The position numbers and the translations under genes were made by a program. This document shows, piece by piece, positions 1-10,153 of a DNA stretch of 64,000 bases. This stretch comes from an uncultured Pelagibacteraceae bacterium (lineage in GTDB: Bacteria; Pseudomonadota; Alphaproteobacteria; Pelagibacterales; Pelagibacteraceae): contig CACAIK010000005.1 of assembly GCA_902532525.1 (NCBI GenBank), forward strand, positions 18,025-82,024. The letters are read 5' to 3'. The stretch's first letter is position 1. The number at the start of each line of letters is the position of its first letter. The notes under the pieces are model-generated. The model was not told the origin of the DNA, did no database searches, and saw nothing but the letters and a program-made list of their open reading frames with translations.

Positions 1-709
1 TTTGCATAAATTTTATTGAATTAACATTTTTAATTTCACACCTGGTGCCGAATTCAGTCTCCCCTTTTAATCTTACTGATACATTAACATCTGCCCTCAA
101 AGAACCTTCTTGCATATTGCCATCACATGTTCCTAAATATCTCATTATCGATCTTAATTTTTTTATATAAACGTTGACTTCATCTGGTGATCTCAAATCA
201 GGTTTACTTACTATTTCCATTAAAGCCACTCCAGATCTATTTAAATCAACTAATGTATTATTTGGATCGATATCATGAATACTTTTACCTGCATCTTGCT
301 CTAAGTGTAATCTTTCAATTCCAATTTCTTTTTGACCATTCGGCATATCCAAAATTACTTTTCCTTCACCGACAATTGGATATTTGTATTGAGAGATTTG
401 ATATCCTTGGGGTAAATCTGCATAAAAATAATTTTTTCTATCAAAGACAGATTTTTTATTTATTTTTGCTTTAAGTCCTATTCCAGTTTTAATTGCTTGT
501 TCAATACAAAATTCATTTATAACTGGTAACATTCCTGGAAATGCTGCATCTACGAGACTAACTTGTGTGTTTGGTTCTGCACCAAATTTTGTTGATGATT
601 GAGAGAAAAGTTTAGACTCTGAAGTAACTTGAGCGTGTACTTCTAAACCAATTATCACTTCATATTGTTTATTTTCTCTTTCAATAAGAAATTCACTATT
701 TTTACTCAC
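1..709 (-). CDS. gatB: Aspartyl/glutamyl-tRNA amidotransferase subunit B (partial, 3' end outside window)
   Basis: Subunit B of the GatCAB amidotransferase, which converts misacylated Glu-tRNA(Gln) and/or Asp-tRNA(Asn) to Gln-tRNA and Asn-tRNA; this subunit binds the tRNA and phosphorylates the acyl group. I translated about 236 N-terminal residues directly. They show the family's GLEVHAQV block near residue 22, then [13 protein letters not shown] and [13 protein letters not shown] further on. The start is a GTG at 709 that overlaps the gatA stop by 8 bases; no better ATG lies nearby. The reading frame stays open to base 1, so the C-terminal half is outside the window. It is third in a gatC-gatA-gatB operon. 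Confidence 0.95.
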   Translation of the reverse strand, partial: MSKNSEFLIERENKQYEVIIGLEVHAQVTSESKLFSQSSTKFGAEPNTQVSLVDAAFPGMLPVINEFCIEQAIKTGIGLKAKINKKSVFDRKNYFYADLPQGYQISQYKYPIVGEGKVILDMPNGQKEIGIERLHLEQDAGKSIHDIDPNNTLVDLNRSGVALMEIVSKPDLRSPDEVNVYIKKLRSIMRYLGTCDGNMQEGSLRADVNVSVRLKGETEFGTRCEIKNVNSIKFMQ

Positions 710-2162
710 TTAACCACCAGTCTGAAATATCATTTTTAAAATTAATCTTATCCTCTAATGCATAAGAAATATTAAGTATATTTTGCTCATCAAAAGGTTT
801 TCCAATTACTTGAAGGCCTAAAGGATAATTATTTTTATCTTTACCAGCTGGTATAGAAATACCTGGTAAGCCTGCTAGATTTATTGGAACTGTAAATATA
901 TCATTTAAATACATTGATACTGGATCATTTGTTTTTTCACCAATTTTAAATGCTGAGCTTGGTGTAGATGGAGTTAAAATTGCATCAACTTTAGAAAAGA
1001 CATCATCAAAATCTTTTTTTATTAATTGTCTTACTTTCTGCGCTTTTAGATAATAGGCATCATAGTAACCAGAAGATAAAACATAAGTTCCAATCATAAT
1101 TCTTCTTTTAACTTCATCACCAAAACCTTCAGATCTAGTTTTTTCATACATTTCTATTAAATTTTGGCCAGGAGATCTAAAACCATATTTAACACCATCA
1201 TATCTAGCTAGATTTGATGATGCTTCAGCTGGTGCAACAATATAATAAGTTGGTAATGCGTAATTAGTATGCGGAAGTGAAATATCGATAATTTCTGCTC
1301 CGCAATCTTTTGCATATGAGATACCATTTTTCCATAACTGTTCAATTTCCTCGGGCATATTGTCAACTCTATATTCTTTAGGAATACCAATTTTCTTTCC
1401 TTTAATATCTTTTGATAATTCTTTTGAATAATTATTTCTTTTGTAATCAATTGAAGTTGAATCTTTTTGATCAAATGAAGAGATCACCTCTAAAAGCATA
1501 GAACAGTCTCTTACATTTTTCGTCATAGGTCCTGCTTGGTCTAAAGATGAAGCAAATGCTACAATTCCATAACGAGAACAACTTCCATATGTAGGTTTAA
1601 GTCCTACAGTTCCTGTAAATGATGCTGGTTGACGAATAGATCCACCTGTATCTGTTCCAATGGTAACTGGAGTTAAATTTGCAGCGACAGCTGCAGAAGA
1701 ACCTCCTGAAGATCCACCAGGGACTAAATTTTCTCCTACCGGATTTTGAACATTTCCAAAAAAACTAGTTTCATTTGAAGAGCCCATAGCAAATTCATCA
1801 CAATTAAGTTTACCAAGAAGTATTGCTCCTTGACTCCACAAATTTTGAGTAACTGTAGACTCATATGTGGGAACGAAGTTATTTAATATTTTGCTACCTG
1901 CTGTTGTTCTAACTCCATTTGTACAAAATAAATCTTTAACAGCAATTGGAATACCTGGTAGTTTTAAATCAAAGTTAGGATTAGAATCAAATTTGTTTGA
2001 TTGATCTATTGCTTTTTCAAAATTATCCGTAACATAAACATTTAATTTTTTTGATTTTTCAGCACGGTCTATAAATGCTTTTGTAATTTCCTCTGAGGAT
2101 AGTTTTTTTTCTTTTATATTCGATGTTAATTCGAATAAACTTTGACTTGTTATATCTGACAT
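702..2162 (-). CDS. gatA: Aspartyl/glutamyl-tRNA amidotransferase subunit A
   Basis: Glutaminase subunit of GatCAB, which releases ammonia from glutamine for the amidation done by GatB. At 486 residues it has the normal length. The amidase signature is complete: catalytic Lys at about 76 (IAVKDLF), the glycine/serine-rich GGSSGGSS loop at about 149-156 with the cis-Ser, and the nucleophile Ser at about 175 ([11 protein letters not shown]). Its ATG overlaps the gatC stop by one base and its end overlaps gatB, which implies coupled translation. Confidence 0.98.
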   Translation of the reverse strand: MSDITSQSLFELTSNIKEKKLSSEEITKAFIDRAEKSKKLNVYVTDNFEKAIDQSNKFDSNPNFDLKLPGIPIAVKDLFCTNGVRTTAGSKILNNFVPTYESTVTQNLWSQGAILLGKLNCDEFAMGSSNETSFFGNVQNPVGENLVPGGSSGGSSAAVAANLTPVTIGTDTGGSIRQPASFTGTVGLKPTYGSCSRYGIVAFASSLDQAGPMTKNVRDCSMLLEVISSFDQKDSTSIDYKRNNYSKELSKDIKGKKIGIPKEYRVDNMPEEIEQLWKNGISYAKDCGAEIIDISLPHTNYALPTYYIVAPAEASSNLARYDGVKYGFRSPGQNLIEMYEKTRSEGFGDEVKRRIMIGTYVLSSGYYDAYYLKAQKVRQLIKKDFDDVFSKVDAILTPSTPSSAFKIGEKTNDPVSMYLNDIFTVPINLAGLPGISIPAGKDKNNYPLGLQVIGKPFDEQNILNISYALEDKINFKNDISDWWLSE

Positions 2163-2449
2163 TATTCAACAACCTTTGGTACAACAAAAAAATCTTTATT
2201 TTCTTCAGGAGAGTTTTTTAAAATTTTTTCTCTAATATTTTCTGATTTAATTTCATCTTTTCTAAATCTTAGGGTGGTTTCAGCAATTGATGTTAAGGCT
2301 TGAACATTATCAGTATTTAATTCATTTAATTTTTCTATAAATTCAAATATATTATTTAAGTCGCCCTTTAATTTATTAGCTTTTTCATCATCAATAGAAA
2401 TTCTTGCTAATTTAGAAATGTGCTTTACTGTTTTAAGATCTATACTCAT
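2162..2449 (-). CDS. gatC: Aspartyl/glutamyl-tRNA amidotransferase subunit C
   Basis: Small (95-residue) subunit that wraps around GatA and stabilises the GatCAB complex. The family pattern is visible in VKHISKLARISIDDEKA near the N terminus and in the central helix with NIFEFIEKLNELNTDNV. The frame is open for 19 further codons upstream, but those residues (MIILYIIYLSDS...) do not resemble the family and run into the promoter space shared with divergent ruvX, so I take the ATG at 2449. First gene of gatCAB. Confidence 0.95.
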   Translation of the reverse strand: MSIDLKTVKHISKLARISIDDEKANKLKGDLNNIFEFIEKLNELNTDNVQALTSIAETTLRFRKDEIKSENIREKILKNSPEENKDFFVVPKVVE

Positions 2450-2498
2450 ATGGTAAAAATATTGCCGCAAACTATCACTTAAGTAAATAATATACAAT

Positions 2499-2954
2499 AT
2501 GATCACAATTGAGGAATTTAAAAAGAAACAGCTAAATACATCTAGATTAATTGGTCTTGATTTAGGTTCAAAGAGAATTGGTGTAGCTATATGTGATGAA
2601 AATCAAAAAATTGCCACGCCGCTTAAAACAATAAACAAATCCAAATTTCAAGATCTTATCAATGAATTAGAGGATATTATTAAAGAAAATAATATTAAAG
2701 GAATAATTATTGGCAATCCAATTAATATGGATGGTAGCTTAGGTAAATCCTCTCAATCAGTAAATGATGTGTCAAAAGCAATATCAAAAGAAATTGATCT
2801 TCCAATAAGTCTTTGGGATGAAAGATTATCAACAGTTGGAGCGTTTAAATTAACCGAAAATTTAGGTATTAACGTAACTAAAAGAGAAAAAAATATAGAT
2901 AAAAATGCTGCTGCATTTATTTTACAGGGTGCCATAGATTTTATTAATAATTAA
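2499..2954 (+). CDS. ruvX: Putative pre-16S rRNA nuclease / Holliday-junction resolvase-like protein (YqgF/RuvX family)
   Basis: A 151-residue RNase H-fold protein of the YqgF family, implicated in 16S rRNA 5' processing in bacteria and named for its resolvase-like fold. Visible family features are the first strand with acidic residue (IGLDLGSKRIGVA, Asp near 21), the IIIGNPINMDGS block and the DERLST motif carrying further acidic and polar residues. It is divergent from gatC with 49 bases between starts. It may continue into pyrB, although a separate promoter is predicted there. Confidence 0.93.
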   Translation: MITIEEFKKKQLNTSRLIGLDLGSKRIGVAICDENQKIATPLKTINKSKFQDLINELEDIIKENNIKGIIIGNPINMDGSLGKSSQSVNDVSKAISKEIDLPISLWDERLSTVGAFKLTENLGINVTKREKNIDKNAAAFILQGAIDFINN

Positions 2955-2957
2955 TAC

Positions 2958-2986
2958 TTGCATTAATCAACCTTTGTGGCTATAGA
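2958..2986 (+). promoter_or_regulatory. Predicted sigma-70-type promoter of pyrB
   Basis: TTGCAT at 2958-2963, a 17-base spacer, and TATAGA at 2981-2986. Transcription would start near 2992-2994, only a few bases before the pyrB ATG at 2997, so the mRNA would be nearly leaderless. This argues against the in-frame GTG at 2976, which lies inside the spacer. The prediction comes from pattern matching only. Confidence 0.45.
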
Positions 2987-2996
2987 GTTGGTTTTA

Positions 2997-3935
2997 ATGG
3001 CAACTAAAACCAAAGCTATTAAAATTTCTCAAAAACATCTCCTAGGTATTCAAGATTTATCAATAAATGATGTTAATTTAATCTTAAAAGAAGCTGAAAA
3101 ATTTATTGAATTAAACAAAGGCAAAAATAAAAAATTAGATTTACTTAAAGGGAAAACTCAAATTAACCTCTTTTTTGAACCATCAACAAGAACACAAAGC
3201 TCATTTGAGCTAGCAGGAAAAAGATTAGGTGCAGATGTTATGTCAATGAATATAACAAACTCAGCAATTAAAAAAGGTGAAACGCTAATAGACACTGCAA
3301 TGACATTAAATGCAATGCATCCTGATATAATTGTTATTAGACATCAAGATTCAGGAGCTTGTAATCTTTTATCTCAAAAAGTTAATTGTGCTGTTTTAAA
3401 TGCTGGTGATGGAAGGAGAGAGCACCCTACCCAAGCATTACTTGATGCATTAACTATATTGAATAGGAAAAAAAAAATTCAAGGATTAAAAGTTGCAATT
3501 TGTGGAGATATTCTACATTCAAGAGTAGCAAGATCTAATATTTACTTGCTAAACATGTTGGGTGCCGAAGTTAATATTGTAGCTCCTTCAAACCTTTTAC
3601 CAAAAGATATAGAAAAATTTGGGGTTAATATTTTTTCAAATATGAAGAAAGGTGTAAAAGATTGCGACATAGTAATGATGCTTAGACTTCAAAATGAAAG
3701 AATGAGTAGTTCATTCCTGTCATCTAATAGAGAGTATTATGAATACTATGGACTAACACAGGATAAATTAGAATATGCAAAATCAGATTCAATTATTATG
3801 CATCCTGGTCCAATGAACCGCGGTATTGAAATTGATACAAAACTAGCTGATGACACCAATATGAGTGTTGTAAAAGAACAAGTTGAATTAGGGGTTGCGA
3901 TAAGAATGGCATGTTTAAAAATTTTTTGTGAATGA
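2997..3935 (+). CDS. pyrB: Aspartate carbamoyltransferase catalytic chain
   Basis: Condenses carbamoyl phosphate and aspartate, the committed step of pyrimidine synthesis. At 312 residues from the ATG at 2997 it has the family length. Motifs seen are the carbamoyl-phosphate loop EPSTRT at about 61-66, [12 protein letters not shown], and the C-terminal [13 protein letters not shown] at 2976 would add seven unconserved residues and falls within a predicted promoter, so I reject it. The stop overlaps the next gene by four bases (ATGA), the arrangement known for pyrB with a noncatalytic dihydroorotase-like partner in pseudomonads. No regulatory pyrI follows. Confidence 0.97.
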   Translation: MATKTKAIKISQKHLLGIQDLSINDVNLILKEAEKFIELNKGKNKKLDLLKGKTQINLFFEPSTRTQSSFELAGKRLGADVMSMNITNSAIKKGETLIDTAMTLNAMHPDIIVIRHQDSGACNLLSQKVNCAVLNAGDGRREHPTQALLDALTILNRKKKIQGLKVAICGDILHSRVARSNIYLLNMLGAEVNIVAPSNLLPKDIEKFGVNIFSNMKKGVKDCDIVMMLRLQNERMSSSFLSSNREYYEYYGLTQDKLEYAKSDSIIMHPGPMNRGIEIDTKLADDTNMSVVKEQVELGVAIRMACLKIFCE

Positions 3936-5221
3936 TGAAAAAGAAATACTTTATTAACGCAAATATAATTGATCCTCATAACAACATAAGTGAGATAGGA
4001 GGATTAATAATAGGTGAAGATGGAAAAATTGAAGGTGTTGGAAAAAAGGTGAATAAAAACAACATTCCTAGTAGAGAAAAAGTTATTGATTTAAAAGAGA
4101 ATTATATTTTCCCAGGTATAGTTGATATGAGAGTATTTGTGGGTGAACCAGGTTATGAATATAAAGAAAATTTCAGAACTTTGAGCAATGCTGCATTATC
4201 CGGGGGAGTAACCTCAGTTGTAACAATGCCTAATACAGATCCAATAATCGACAACGTTTCAATAGTAGATTTTTTAAAAAGAAGAGGCAGAGATAAATCA
4301 AAAATAAATATATTTCCAACAGCATCTCTAACAAAGGGTACTGAAGGTACAAATATGACAGAGTTTGGTCTTCTGCAAAGTAAAGGGATAATAGCATTTA
4401 CAGATGGCATTAGAACAATTCAGAATACAAGAGTTATGTCCAGAATAATGAATTCAGCAAAAGATTTAGGATCTTTAATAATGCAACATGCGGAAGATCA
4501 AGAATTAGCTGAAAATGGCATGATAAATGATGGAATAATTTCGACAAAACTTGGTTTGCAAGGTATCCCAGAAATAGCTGAATTAATAATTATAGAGAGA
4601 GATTTAACATTATTAGAAGAATATAATTGTCGATATCACATTTCTCAGATTTCATCAGGAAAAGCAGTTGAAATTATCAGAGATAGAAAAGATAAAGTAA
4701 GATTTTCCTGTGGGGTATCAATAAATAATTTATCTTTAAATGAAAATGATATTGGTGACTTTAGAACTTTTTTAAAATTGTCTCCGCCACTCAGGACTGA
4801 AGACGATAGATTAAGTTTAGTGCAAGGATTAAATGATGGTACAATCGATGTAATAGTTTCAGATCACAAACCTGAAGATGAAGAGCAAAAAAGATTAACA
4901 TTTGCTCAAGCCGCAACAGGAGCAACTGGTATTGAAACGTTATTATCCTTGTCATTAGAATTATATCACAATGGATCTGTAAAACTTGAAAAAATTATTG
5001 CTGCATTAACCTCCAATCCATCAAAAATTTTGAAAATTAATAAAGGTAATTTATCTGTAGGTAATGATGCAGATTTCTGTATTGTGGATATAAATAAACC
5101 TTGGATAGTAAAGCAAGAAAATTTGGTTTCTAAATCAAAAAATACGTCAATTGAAAATAAGAGATTACAAGGAAAAGTAACCAATACATTCGTAAAAGGA
5201 CAAGAGCTTTACAATATTTAA
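3932..5221 (+). CDS. pyrC: Dihydroorotase-like protein, probably noncatalytic partner of PyrB
   Basis: A 429-residue amidohydrolase-fold protein clearly related to type I dihydroorotases (PGIVDMR near 62-67, NTDPIIDN near 101-108, GATGIETLL in the C-terminal third). The metal site is broken. The usual D-x-H-x-H is D65-M-R67-V-F69, the usual Arg before EPG is Gly71, and the His of the CHVS-type strand is Gln239. His186 and Asp311 remain. Loss of the two H-x-H ligands makes catalysis unlikely. By analogy with the pseudomonad PyrB-PyrC' complex I infer a structural role with PyrB, with a functional dihydroorotase elsewhere. It overlaps pyrB by four bases and plsY follows with no gap. Confidence 0.85.
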   Translation: MMKKKYFINANIIDPHNNISEIGGLIIGEDGKIEGVGKKVNKNNIPSREKVIDLKENYIFPGIVDMRVFVGEPGYEYKENFRTLSNAALSGGVTSVVTMPNTDPIIDNVSIVDFLKRRGRDKSKINIFPTASLTKGTEGTNMTEFGLLQSKGIIAFTDGIRTIQNTRVMSRIMNSAKDLGSLIMQHAEDQELAENGMINDGIISTKLGLQGIPEIAELIIIERDLTLLEEYNCRYHISQISSGKAVEIIRDRKDKVRFSCGVSINNLSLNENDIGDFRTFLKLSPPLRTEDDRLSLVQGLNDGTIDVIVSDHKPEDEEQKRLTFAQAATGATGIETLLSLSLELYHNGSVKLEKIIAALTSNPSKILKINKGNLSVGNDADFCIVDINKPWIVKQENLVSKSKNTSIENKRLQGKVTNTFVKGQELYNI

Positions 5222-5794
5222 ATGGAAATATTTATTTTATCACTTTTATCATATTTATTAGGTTCTATTCCTTTTGGTTTTTTATTAACAAAAATTTTTT
5301 TAAAAAAAGACATAAGAGAAACAGGATCGGGTAATATAGGCGCCACCAATGTTTTAAGAACTGGCAATAAATTTTTAGGTTACTCAACTTTATTACTAGA
5401 CATTTTAAAAGCGGTTTTGCCAATAATTTATGTTAAGTTAAATTATCCAGAATTTATTTACATTTGTTCATTATCTGTTTTTTTAGGACATGTTTTTCCA
5501 ATATGGTTAAAATTTAAAGGTGGTAAGGGTGTTGCAACATATGTTGGAATGTTGATTATTTTAAATTATTTTTTGGGTATTGTTTTTGGTATTGTTTGGG
5601 TAATTACATATTTAATTTCTAAATACTCATCATTAGGATCAATTCTTGGATCATTAAGTGTTCCTATTTTTATATTTTTTTATAGTAATGATAACATTAT
5701 GTTTTACTTCATAATGTTTATTTTAATTTTTTACACTCATAGAGAAAACGTTAAACGCTTGATAAATAAAGAAGAAACTAAGACAAAAATTTAA
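5222..5794 (+). CDS. plsY: Glycerol-3-phosphate acyltransferase PlsY
   Basis: Integral membrane acyltransferase that moves an acyl group from acyl-phosphate to glycerol-3-phosphate, starting phospholipid synthesis. At 190 residues it is the usual size, with about five hydrophobic segments. Three family motifs are visible: LLGSIPFGFLL near the N terminus, GSGNIGATNVLR around 37-48, and KFKGGKGVAT in the middle. The ATG follows the preceding stop codon directly, so translation is probably coupled to the pyr genes. Confidence 0.96.
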   Translation: MEIFILSLLSYLLGSIPFGFLLTKIFLKKDIRETGSGNIGATNVLRTGNKFLGYSTLLLDILKAVLPIIYVKLNYPEFIYICSLSVFLGHVFPIWLKFKGGKGVATYVGMLIILNYFLGIVFGIVWVITYLISKYSSLGSILGSLSVPIFIFFYSNDNIMFYFIMFILIFYTHRENVKRLINKEETKTKI

Positions 5795-5798
5795 TAAT

Positions 5799-5814
5799 TT
5801 GACAGTTTAACTGT
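5799..5814. promoter_or_regulatory. Palindrome overlapping a TTGACA box between plsY and topA
   Basis: ACAGTT-T-AACTGT (5802-5814) is a perfect inverted repeat with a one-base centre, overlapping TTGACA at 5799-5804. It could be an operator. The centre is too tight for a good RNA hairpin, and no well-spaced -10 box follows at 15-18 bases. Function is unknown. Confidence 0.25.
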
Positions 5815-5834
5815 TTTAAGTACGTTCTCTAAAT

Positions 5835-8402
5835 ATGAATCTAGTAATTGTTGAAAGTCCAGCAAAAGCAAAAACAATTAATAAATATTTAGGATCAGAT
5901 TATACAGTTCTTGCAAGCTATGGACATATAAGAGATCTGCCTTCGAAAAATGGTTCTGTTGATCCTGAAAATGATTTTAAAATGATTTGGGAAGTAGATA
6001 GTTTTTCAAAAAAATATTTAAAAGAAATTACAGATAGTGCTAAAGATTCAAAAAAAATTATTCTAGCTACTGACCCTGACAGAGAAGGTGAAGCAATAGC
6101 TTGGCATGTAAAAGAGTTCCTTGAAGAAAAAAAATTATTAAAAGATAAAGAAGTTGAAAGAGTTGTTTTCAACGAAATAACAAAAAAAGCAGTTACAAAT
6201 GGAATAGATAATCCAAGAAAAATTGAGCCACATTTAGTTGATGCTTATATGGCAAGAAGAGCTTTGGATTATCTAGTAGGTTTTACTATCTCCCCCATTC
6301 TATGGACAAAATTACCAGGTTCTAAATCTGCTGGTCGAGTTCAGTCTGTAGCTCTAAGACTTTTAACCGAAAGAGAACAGGAAATAGAAGTTTTTCAACC
6401 AAAAGAATTTTGGACTTTAAATATAATTTTTAAAAATAACAAAAATGAAAAAATAAATACAACTATTTCACAATTAGATGGAAATAAGGTTGAGAAATTT
6501 TCATTTAAAAACAAACAAGATATTAACGACGCTTTGTCAAAAATAAAAAATAAAAAATATAACATAACAGATATAAGTTCAAAAACTTATAACAGAAATC
6601 CATCAGGACCTTTTACTACATCGACATTACAACAAACAGCATCGAGTAAACTTGGTTTTGGAGCATCAAGGACAATGCAAATTGCTCAAAGACTATATCA
6701 AGGAATTGATATTGAAGGTGAAACCGTAGGATTAATTACTTATATGAGAACAGATGGAACTAATATTTCAAAAGATGCGATAACATCTTTCAGAGATTTT
6801 ATAATGCAGAATTATGGTGATAAATATTTACCAGAACAACCTCTAAATTATAGTGGCAAAAAAGCAAAGAATGCTCAAGAAGCTCACGAAGCTATACGTC
6901 CAACAGAAATAATTCGAAAACCAGAAGATATGAAAAAATACTTAAGTACTGATCAATATAAACTTTATAATTTAATATGGTCTAGATCTTTATCATCACA
7001 AATGCAGTCAGCCAAATTTGATAGAAAAACTATTACCATCAACTCAGATGATGATAAAAATATATTCAAAGCTAGTGGTTCAACATTAAAATTTGATGGC
7101 TTCCTTAAACTATATAAGATCGATGAAAATGATAATGACAATGAAAATATTTTGCCAGATGTTGAAAAAGGTGATGTAATGTTTGAAGATCATATTGATG
7201 AACAGCACTATACACAACCACCACCTAGATATTCAGAGGCAAGTCTAGTTAAAAAATTAGAGGAGCTAGGAATTGGAAGACCATCTACTTATGCAAGTAT
7301 TATTTCGGTAATAGCTAATAGAGGTTATGCTGATATAAATAATAAAAGATTTTTTCCAACTGATAGAGGGAAATTGCTTTCTGCTTTTTTAGAAAAATTA
7401 TTTACTAAATATGTTGATTATGATTTTACTGCAAAATTAGAAGATCAATTAGATGATATAACATCAGGTAAAGAAAATTGGATAAAAGTTCTAGAAAACT
7501 TTTGGAAAGACTTTAATTCTAATGTTTCAGGTGTGAAAGAAAAAAGAACCAGAGAAGTATTAGATCTATTAAATGAAAGTCTTGGATCACTAATATTTGA
7601 GGTCGATAAGGATGGAAATATTGATAGAAAATGTAAGCTTTGTGAATCTGGGCAATTAAGTTTAAAAAATAGTTTTAGAGGTGGTGCTTTTATTGGGTGT
7701 TCAAATTATCCAGAATGCAAATTTACAAGACCACTATCAAAATCTAAAGCAGCACAACAATTGACACTAGCAGAACCTAAATTCATTGGAAAGAATGATA
7801 AAGGTAAAGATATTTTTCTTAAAAATGGAAGATTTGGTCCATATTTGCAATTTGAGAAAGAAATCATAGAGGAAGATAAAAAAACTAAAAAGAAAAAAAG
7901 AAAATTAAAGAAAGAAGAAAATAATTTGAAAAATGTTTCTATCCCTAAAGGAATTGAGATTGAAAATATTGATTTAGAAAAGGCAAAATACTTATGCTCG
8001 TTGCCATTAAGTTTAGGTAAAAATCCTGAAAATGATAAAGATATTACAGTGAATGTTGGAAGATTCGGTCCTTACCTTAAATGTGAAAATAAATCTGCTA
8101 GACTAGAAAATGTGGAAGAATTATTCACAATTGGATTAAATAGAGCTGTTACATTAATTGCTGAAGCTAAACCAGGAAGAATTTCATCATCTATGATAAA
8201 AGATTTAGGAGAACACCCTGAAGATAAAAAGCCAGTTAGAGTCATGAAAGGTCAGTATGGTCCTTACATTAAATACAAATCTTTAAACGCGACCATACCT
8301 GAAGAAAAAGATCCTGTTGAATTAACTATGGAAGAAGCATTAATTTTAATTGAGAAAAGAAAAGAATACGATAGAAATAAGAAGAAAAAGAAAGGCAAAT
8401 AA
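5835..8402 (+). CDS. topA: DNA topoisomerase I
   Basis: Type IA topoisomerase that relaxes negative supercoils. At 855 residues it has the TOPRIM domain at the N terminus (Glu7 in IVESPAKAK and the DPDRE acidic motif at 80-84), the active-site Tyr at about 303 (GLITYMRTDGT), and an EAHEAIRPT block. One C4 zinc finger (CKLCES...GCSNYPEC) lies near 595-625. It is followed by three copies of a GRFGPYL-type repeat, typical of alphaproteobacterial TopA tails, and a lysine-rich end. Its stop overlaps the RidA gene by one base. Confidence 0.98.
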   Translation: MNLVIVESPAKAKTINKYLGSDYTVLASYGHIRDLPSKNGSVDPENDFKMIWEVDSFSKKYLKEITDSAKDSKKIILATDPDREGEAIAWHVKEFLEEKKLLKDKEVERVVFNEITKKAVTNGIDNPRKIEPHLVDAYMARRALDYLVGFTISPILWTKLPGSKSAGRVQSVALRLLTEREQEIEVFQPKEFWTLNIIFKNNKNEKINTTISQLDGNKVEKFSFKNKQDINDALSKIKNKKYNITDISSKTYNRNPSGPFTTSTLQQTASSKLGFGASRTMQIAQRLYQGIDIEGETVGLITYMRTDGTNISKDAITSFRDFIMQNYGDKYLPEQPLNYSGKKAKNAQEAHEAIRPTEIIRKPEDMKKYLSTDQYKLYNLIWSRSLSSQMQSAKFDRKTITINSDDDKNIFKASGSTLKFDGFLKLYKIDENDNDNENILPDVEKGDVMFEDHIDEQHYTQPPPRYSEASLVKKLEELGIGRPSTYASIISVIANRGYADINNKRFFPTDRGKLLSAFLEKLFTKYVDYDFTAKLEDQLDDITSGKENWIKVLENFWKDFNSNVSGVKEKRTREVLDLLNESLGSLIFEVDKDGNIDRKCKLCESGQLSLKNSFRGGAFIGCSNYPECKFTRPLSKSKAAQQLTLAEPKFIGKNDKGKDIFLKNGRFGPYLQFEKEIIEEDKKTKKKKRKLKKEENNLKNVSIPKGIEIENIDLEKAKYLCSLPLSLGKNPENDKDITVNVGRFGPYLKCENKSARLENVEELFTIGLNRAVTLIAEAKPGRISSSMIKDLGEHPEDKKPVRVMKGQYGPYIKYKSLNATIPEEKDPVELTMEEALILIEKRKEYDRNKKKKKGK

Positions 8403-8863
8403 TGTCGGCAGATGAAAATTTAAAGAATTTAAATATTAAATTACCAAAAGCTAATGATCCTGTTGGATCATATGCTGCTACTAGAATATCTGGGAATTTA
8501 CTATACATATCTGGCCAAATATCAATTGATGAAAATGGAAATTTAATTAAGGGGAAACTCGGAAAAGATTATAATATTGAACAAGGTTACGAGGCAGCTA
8601 AAAGATGTGCATTAAGTATAATATCACAAGCAAAAAAAGCATGTGGTGATGATTTATCCAAAATTAAATCATGTTTGAAACTTACTGGATATGTTAATTC
8701 TACTGATGATTTTACAGAACAACCAAAAGTCATAAATGGAGCATCAGATTTAATAAAAAGTGTATTTGATGAAGCTGGCTCACATGCAAGAGCTGCCGTT
8801 AGCACTAATAGCCTTCCATTGGGTGTTGCAGTTGAAGTTGATGCAATATTTGATCTTAACTAA
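8402..8863 (+). CDS. RidA/YjgF-family protein
   Basis: A 153-residue member of the RidA superfamily. Canonical RidA deaminates reactive enamine/imine intermediates made by PLP enzymes. Conserved parts visible are LLYISGQIS near residues 37-45 and HARAAVSTNSLPLGVAVEVD near 128-147, the latter carrying the Arg that binds the carboxylate in active RidA. It is longer than canonical RidA (about 128), matching the longer subfamily often found as an uncharacterised protein in alphaproteobacteria. It overlaps topA by one base, and its TAA abuts the stop of convergent ugd. Confidence 0.88.
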   Translation: MSADENLKNLNIKLPKANDPVGSYAATRISGNLLYISGQISIDENGNLIKGKLGKDYNIEQGYEAAKRCALSIISQAKKACGDDLSKIKSCLKLTGYVNSTDDFTEQPKVINGASDLIKSVFDEAGSHARAAVSTNSLPLGVAVEVDAIFDLN

Positions 8864-10153
8864 TTATCTACCAATTCCAAAATAATTAATATTGTTTTTC
8901 TTCATATCTTTTGGGGTATAAAGGTTTCTCATGTCAAATATTTTTAAATTTTTTTTTTTTGTTATTTTTTTAAAATTTAGTTGTTTAAATTCATTCCATT
9001 CAGTGTGAATAATTATTAAATCTGCATTTTGACAGGCGTCTTTTATATTTTCATAAAAGATTATGTTTTTTGATTTAAATTGTTTCTTCTGACCGGTTGG
9101 TTCATAATAATTTATAAAAGCACCTCTTTTTAATAAATAGGGAATCATTTTCAAAGATGGTGACTCCCTCATATCATCCGTACCTGATTTAAAAGTAACA
9201 CCCAAAAATGTAATACTTTTATTTTTTATTTTATTTTTCATTATTATTTTTATCCTATCTAATAACAATTTATTTCTTTTTTCATTTGAATTTATAACTG
9301 ATTTAACAACAGATAAGTTTGTTTTAAAAATTTTTCCCGTTGAAACTAATGCTCTAGTATCTTTTGGAAAACATGATCCTCCATATGCTGGTCCAGCTCT
9401 TAAAAATCTACTTCCAATTCTATCATCTAAACCCATTCCAGTTGCAACATCCTGAACATCAATGTTAGATTTTTCACATAGATTTGCAATTTCGTTAATA
9501 AATGTAATTTTAGTAGCTAAAAAAGCATTTGAAGCATATTTGATTAATTCAGCAGATCTTCTTGAGGTATTAATGTATCTACTGCCTTTTTTGATTAAAG
9601 GAAGGTAAAGATTTTTCATTATCTGATTTGCTTTTTTACTATCAGTCCCAATCACTACTCTATCAGGATATTGAAAATCTCTTATGGCCTCTCCTTCTCT
9701 TAAAAATTCAGGATTAGAAATAACATCAAATTTATTTTGATTTTTTTTTGAATTTAAAATTTTTTCTATTTTATCACCCGTAGTGACTGGAACTGTAGAT
9801 TTGGTTACTATAATTTTATATTTGTTGAGATTTGATTTGATGCTTTTTACGACATTATAAACATATTTTAGATTAGCTTTGTTATTTTTTGTTGGTGTAC
9901 CTACACATATAAAAAGAATATCTGATTTTTTTATTGAACTAAAAATATCTTTAGAAAAAAAAAGTCTTTTTTTTTTTGTATTTCTCTCAACCAATTCTTG
10001 AAGGCCAGGCTCATAAATTGGTATTATCCCTTTATTTAGCTTATCAATGATTTCTTTATTATTATCTACACAGATTACTGTATTACCTAAATCGGAAAAA
10101 CAAGCTCCACTGACTAAACCAACATAACCAGATCCTATCATACAAATTTTCAT
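8864..10153 (-). CDS. ugd: UDP-glucose 6-dehydrogenase
   Basis: Oxidises UDP-glucose to UDP-glucuronate for surface polysaccharides. At 429 residues it has an N-terminal NAD fold with GSGYVG at 7-12, the central helix KYASNAFLATKITFINE, and the catalytic Cys at about 261 (GGSCFPKD). It overlaps galU by four bases, so the pair supplies UDP-glucose and then its acid form. The coding sequence contains runs of 12 T (8949-8960) and 11 T (9967-9977) encoding lysine stretches. Related nucleotide-sugar dehydrogenases share these motifs, but pairing with galU favours Ugd. Confidence 0.94.
   Translation of the reverse strand: MKICMIGSGYVGLVSGACFSDLGNTVICVDNNKEIIDKLNKGIIPIYEPGLQELVERNTKKKRLFFSKDIFSSIKKSDILFICVGTPTKNNKANLKYVYNVVKSIKSNLNKYKIIVTKSTVPVTTGDKIEKILNSKKNQNKFDVISNPEFLREGEAIRDFQYPDRVVIGTDSKKANQIMKNLYLPLIKKGSRYINTSRRSAELIKYASNAFLATKITFINEIANLCEKSNIDVQDVATGMGLDDRIGSRFLRAGPAYGGSCFPKDTRALVSTGKIFKTNLSVVKSVINSNEKRNKLLLDRIKIIMKNKIKNKSITFLGVTFKSGTDDMRESPSLKMIPYLLKRGAFINYYEPTGQKKQFKSKNIIFYENIKDACQNADLIIIHTEWNEFKQLNFKKITKKKNLKIFDMRNLYTPKDMKKNNINYFGIGR

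Noticed and set aside
187..474. Plus-strand open frame of 95 codons near the left edge
   Set aside because: The minus strand here is gatB, running off the window from a GTG start; the plus frame is low complexity.
2976..2998. GTG start for pyrB seven codons upstream of the chosen ATG
   Set aside because: The added residues are not family-like, and the GTG lies in the spacer of a predicted promoter.
3932..5221. Annotation as an active dihydroorotase
   Set aside because: Two H-x-H ligands and a further His are replaced; homology alone does not support activity.
8949..8960. Long T run as an intrinsic terminator
   Set aside because: It is inside ugd, encodes lysines, and no GC-containing stem precedes it on either strand.
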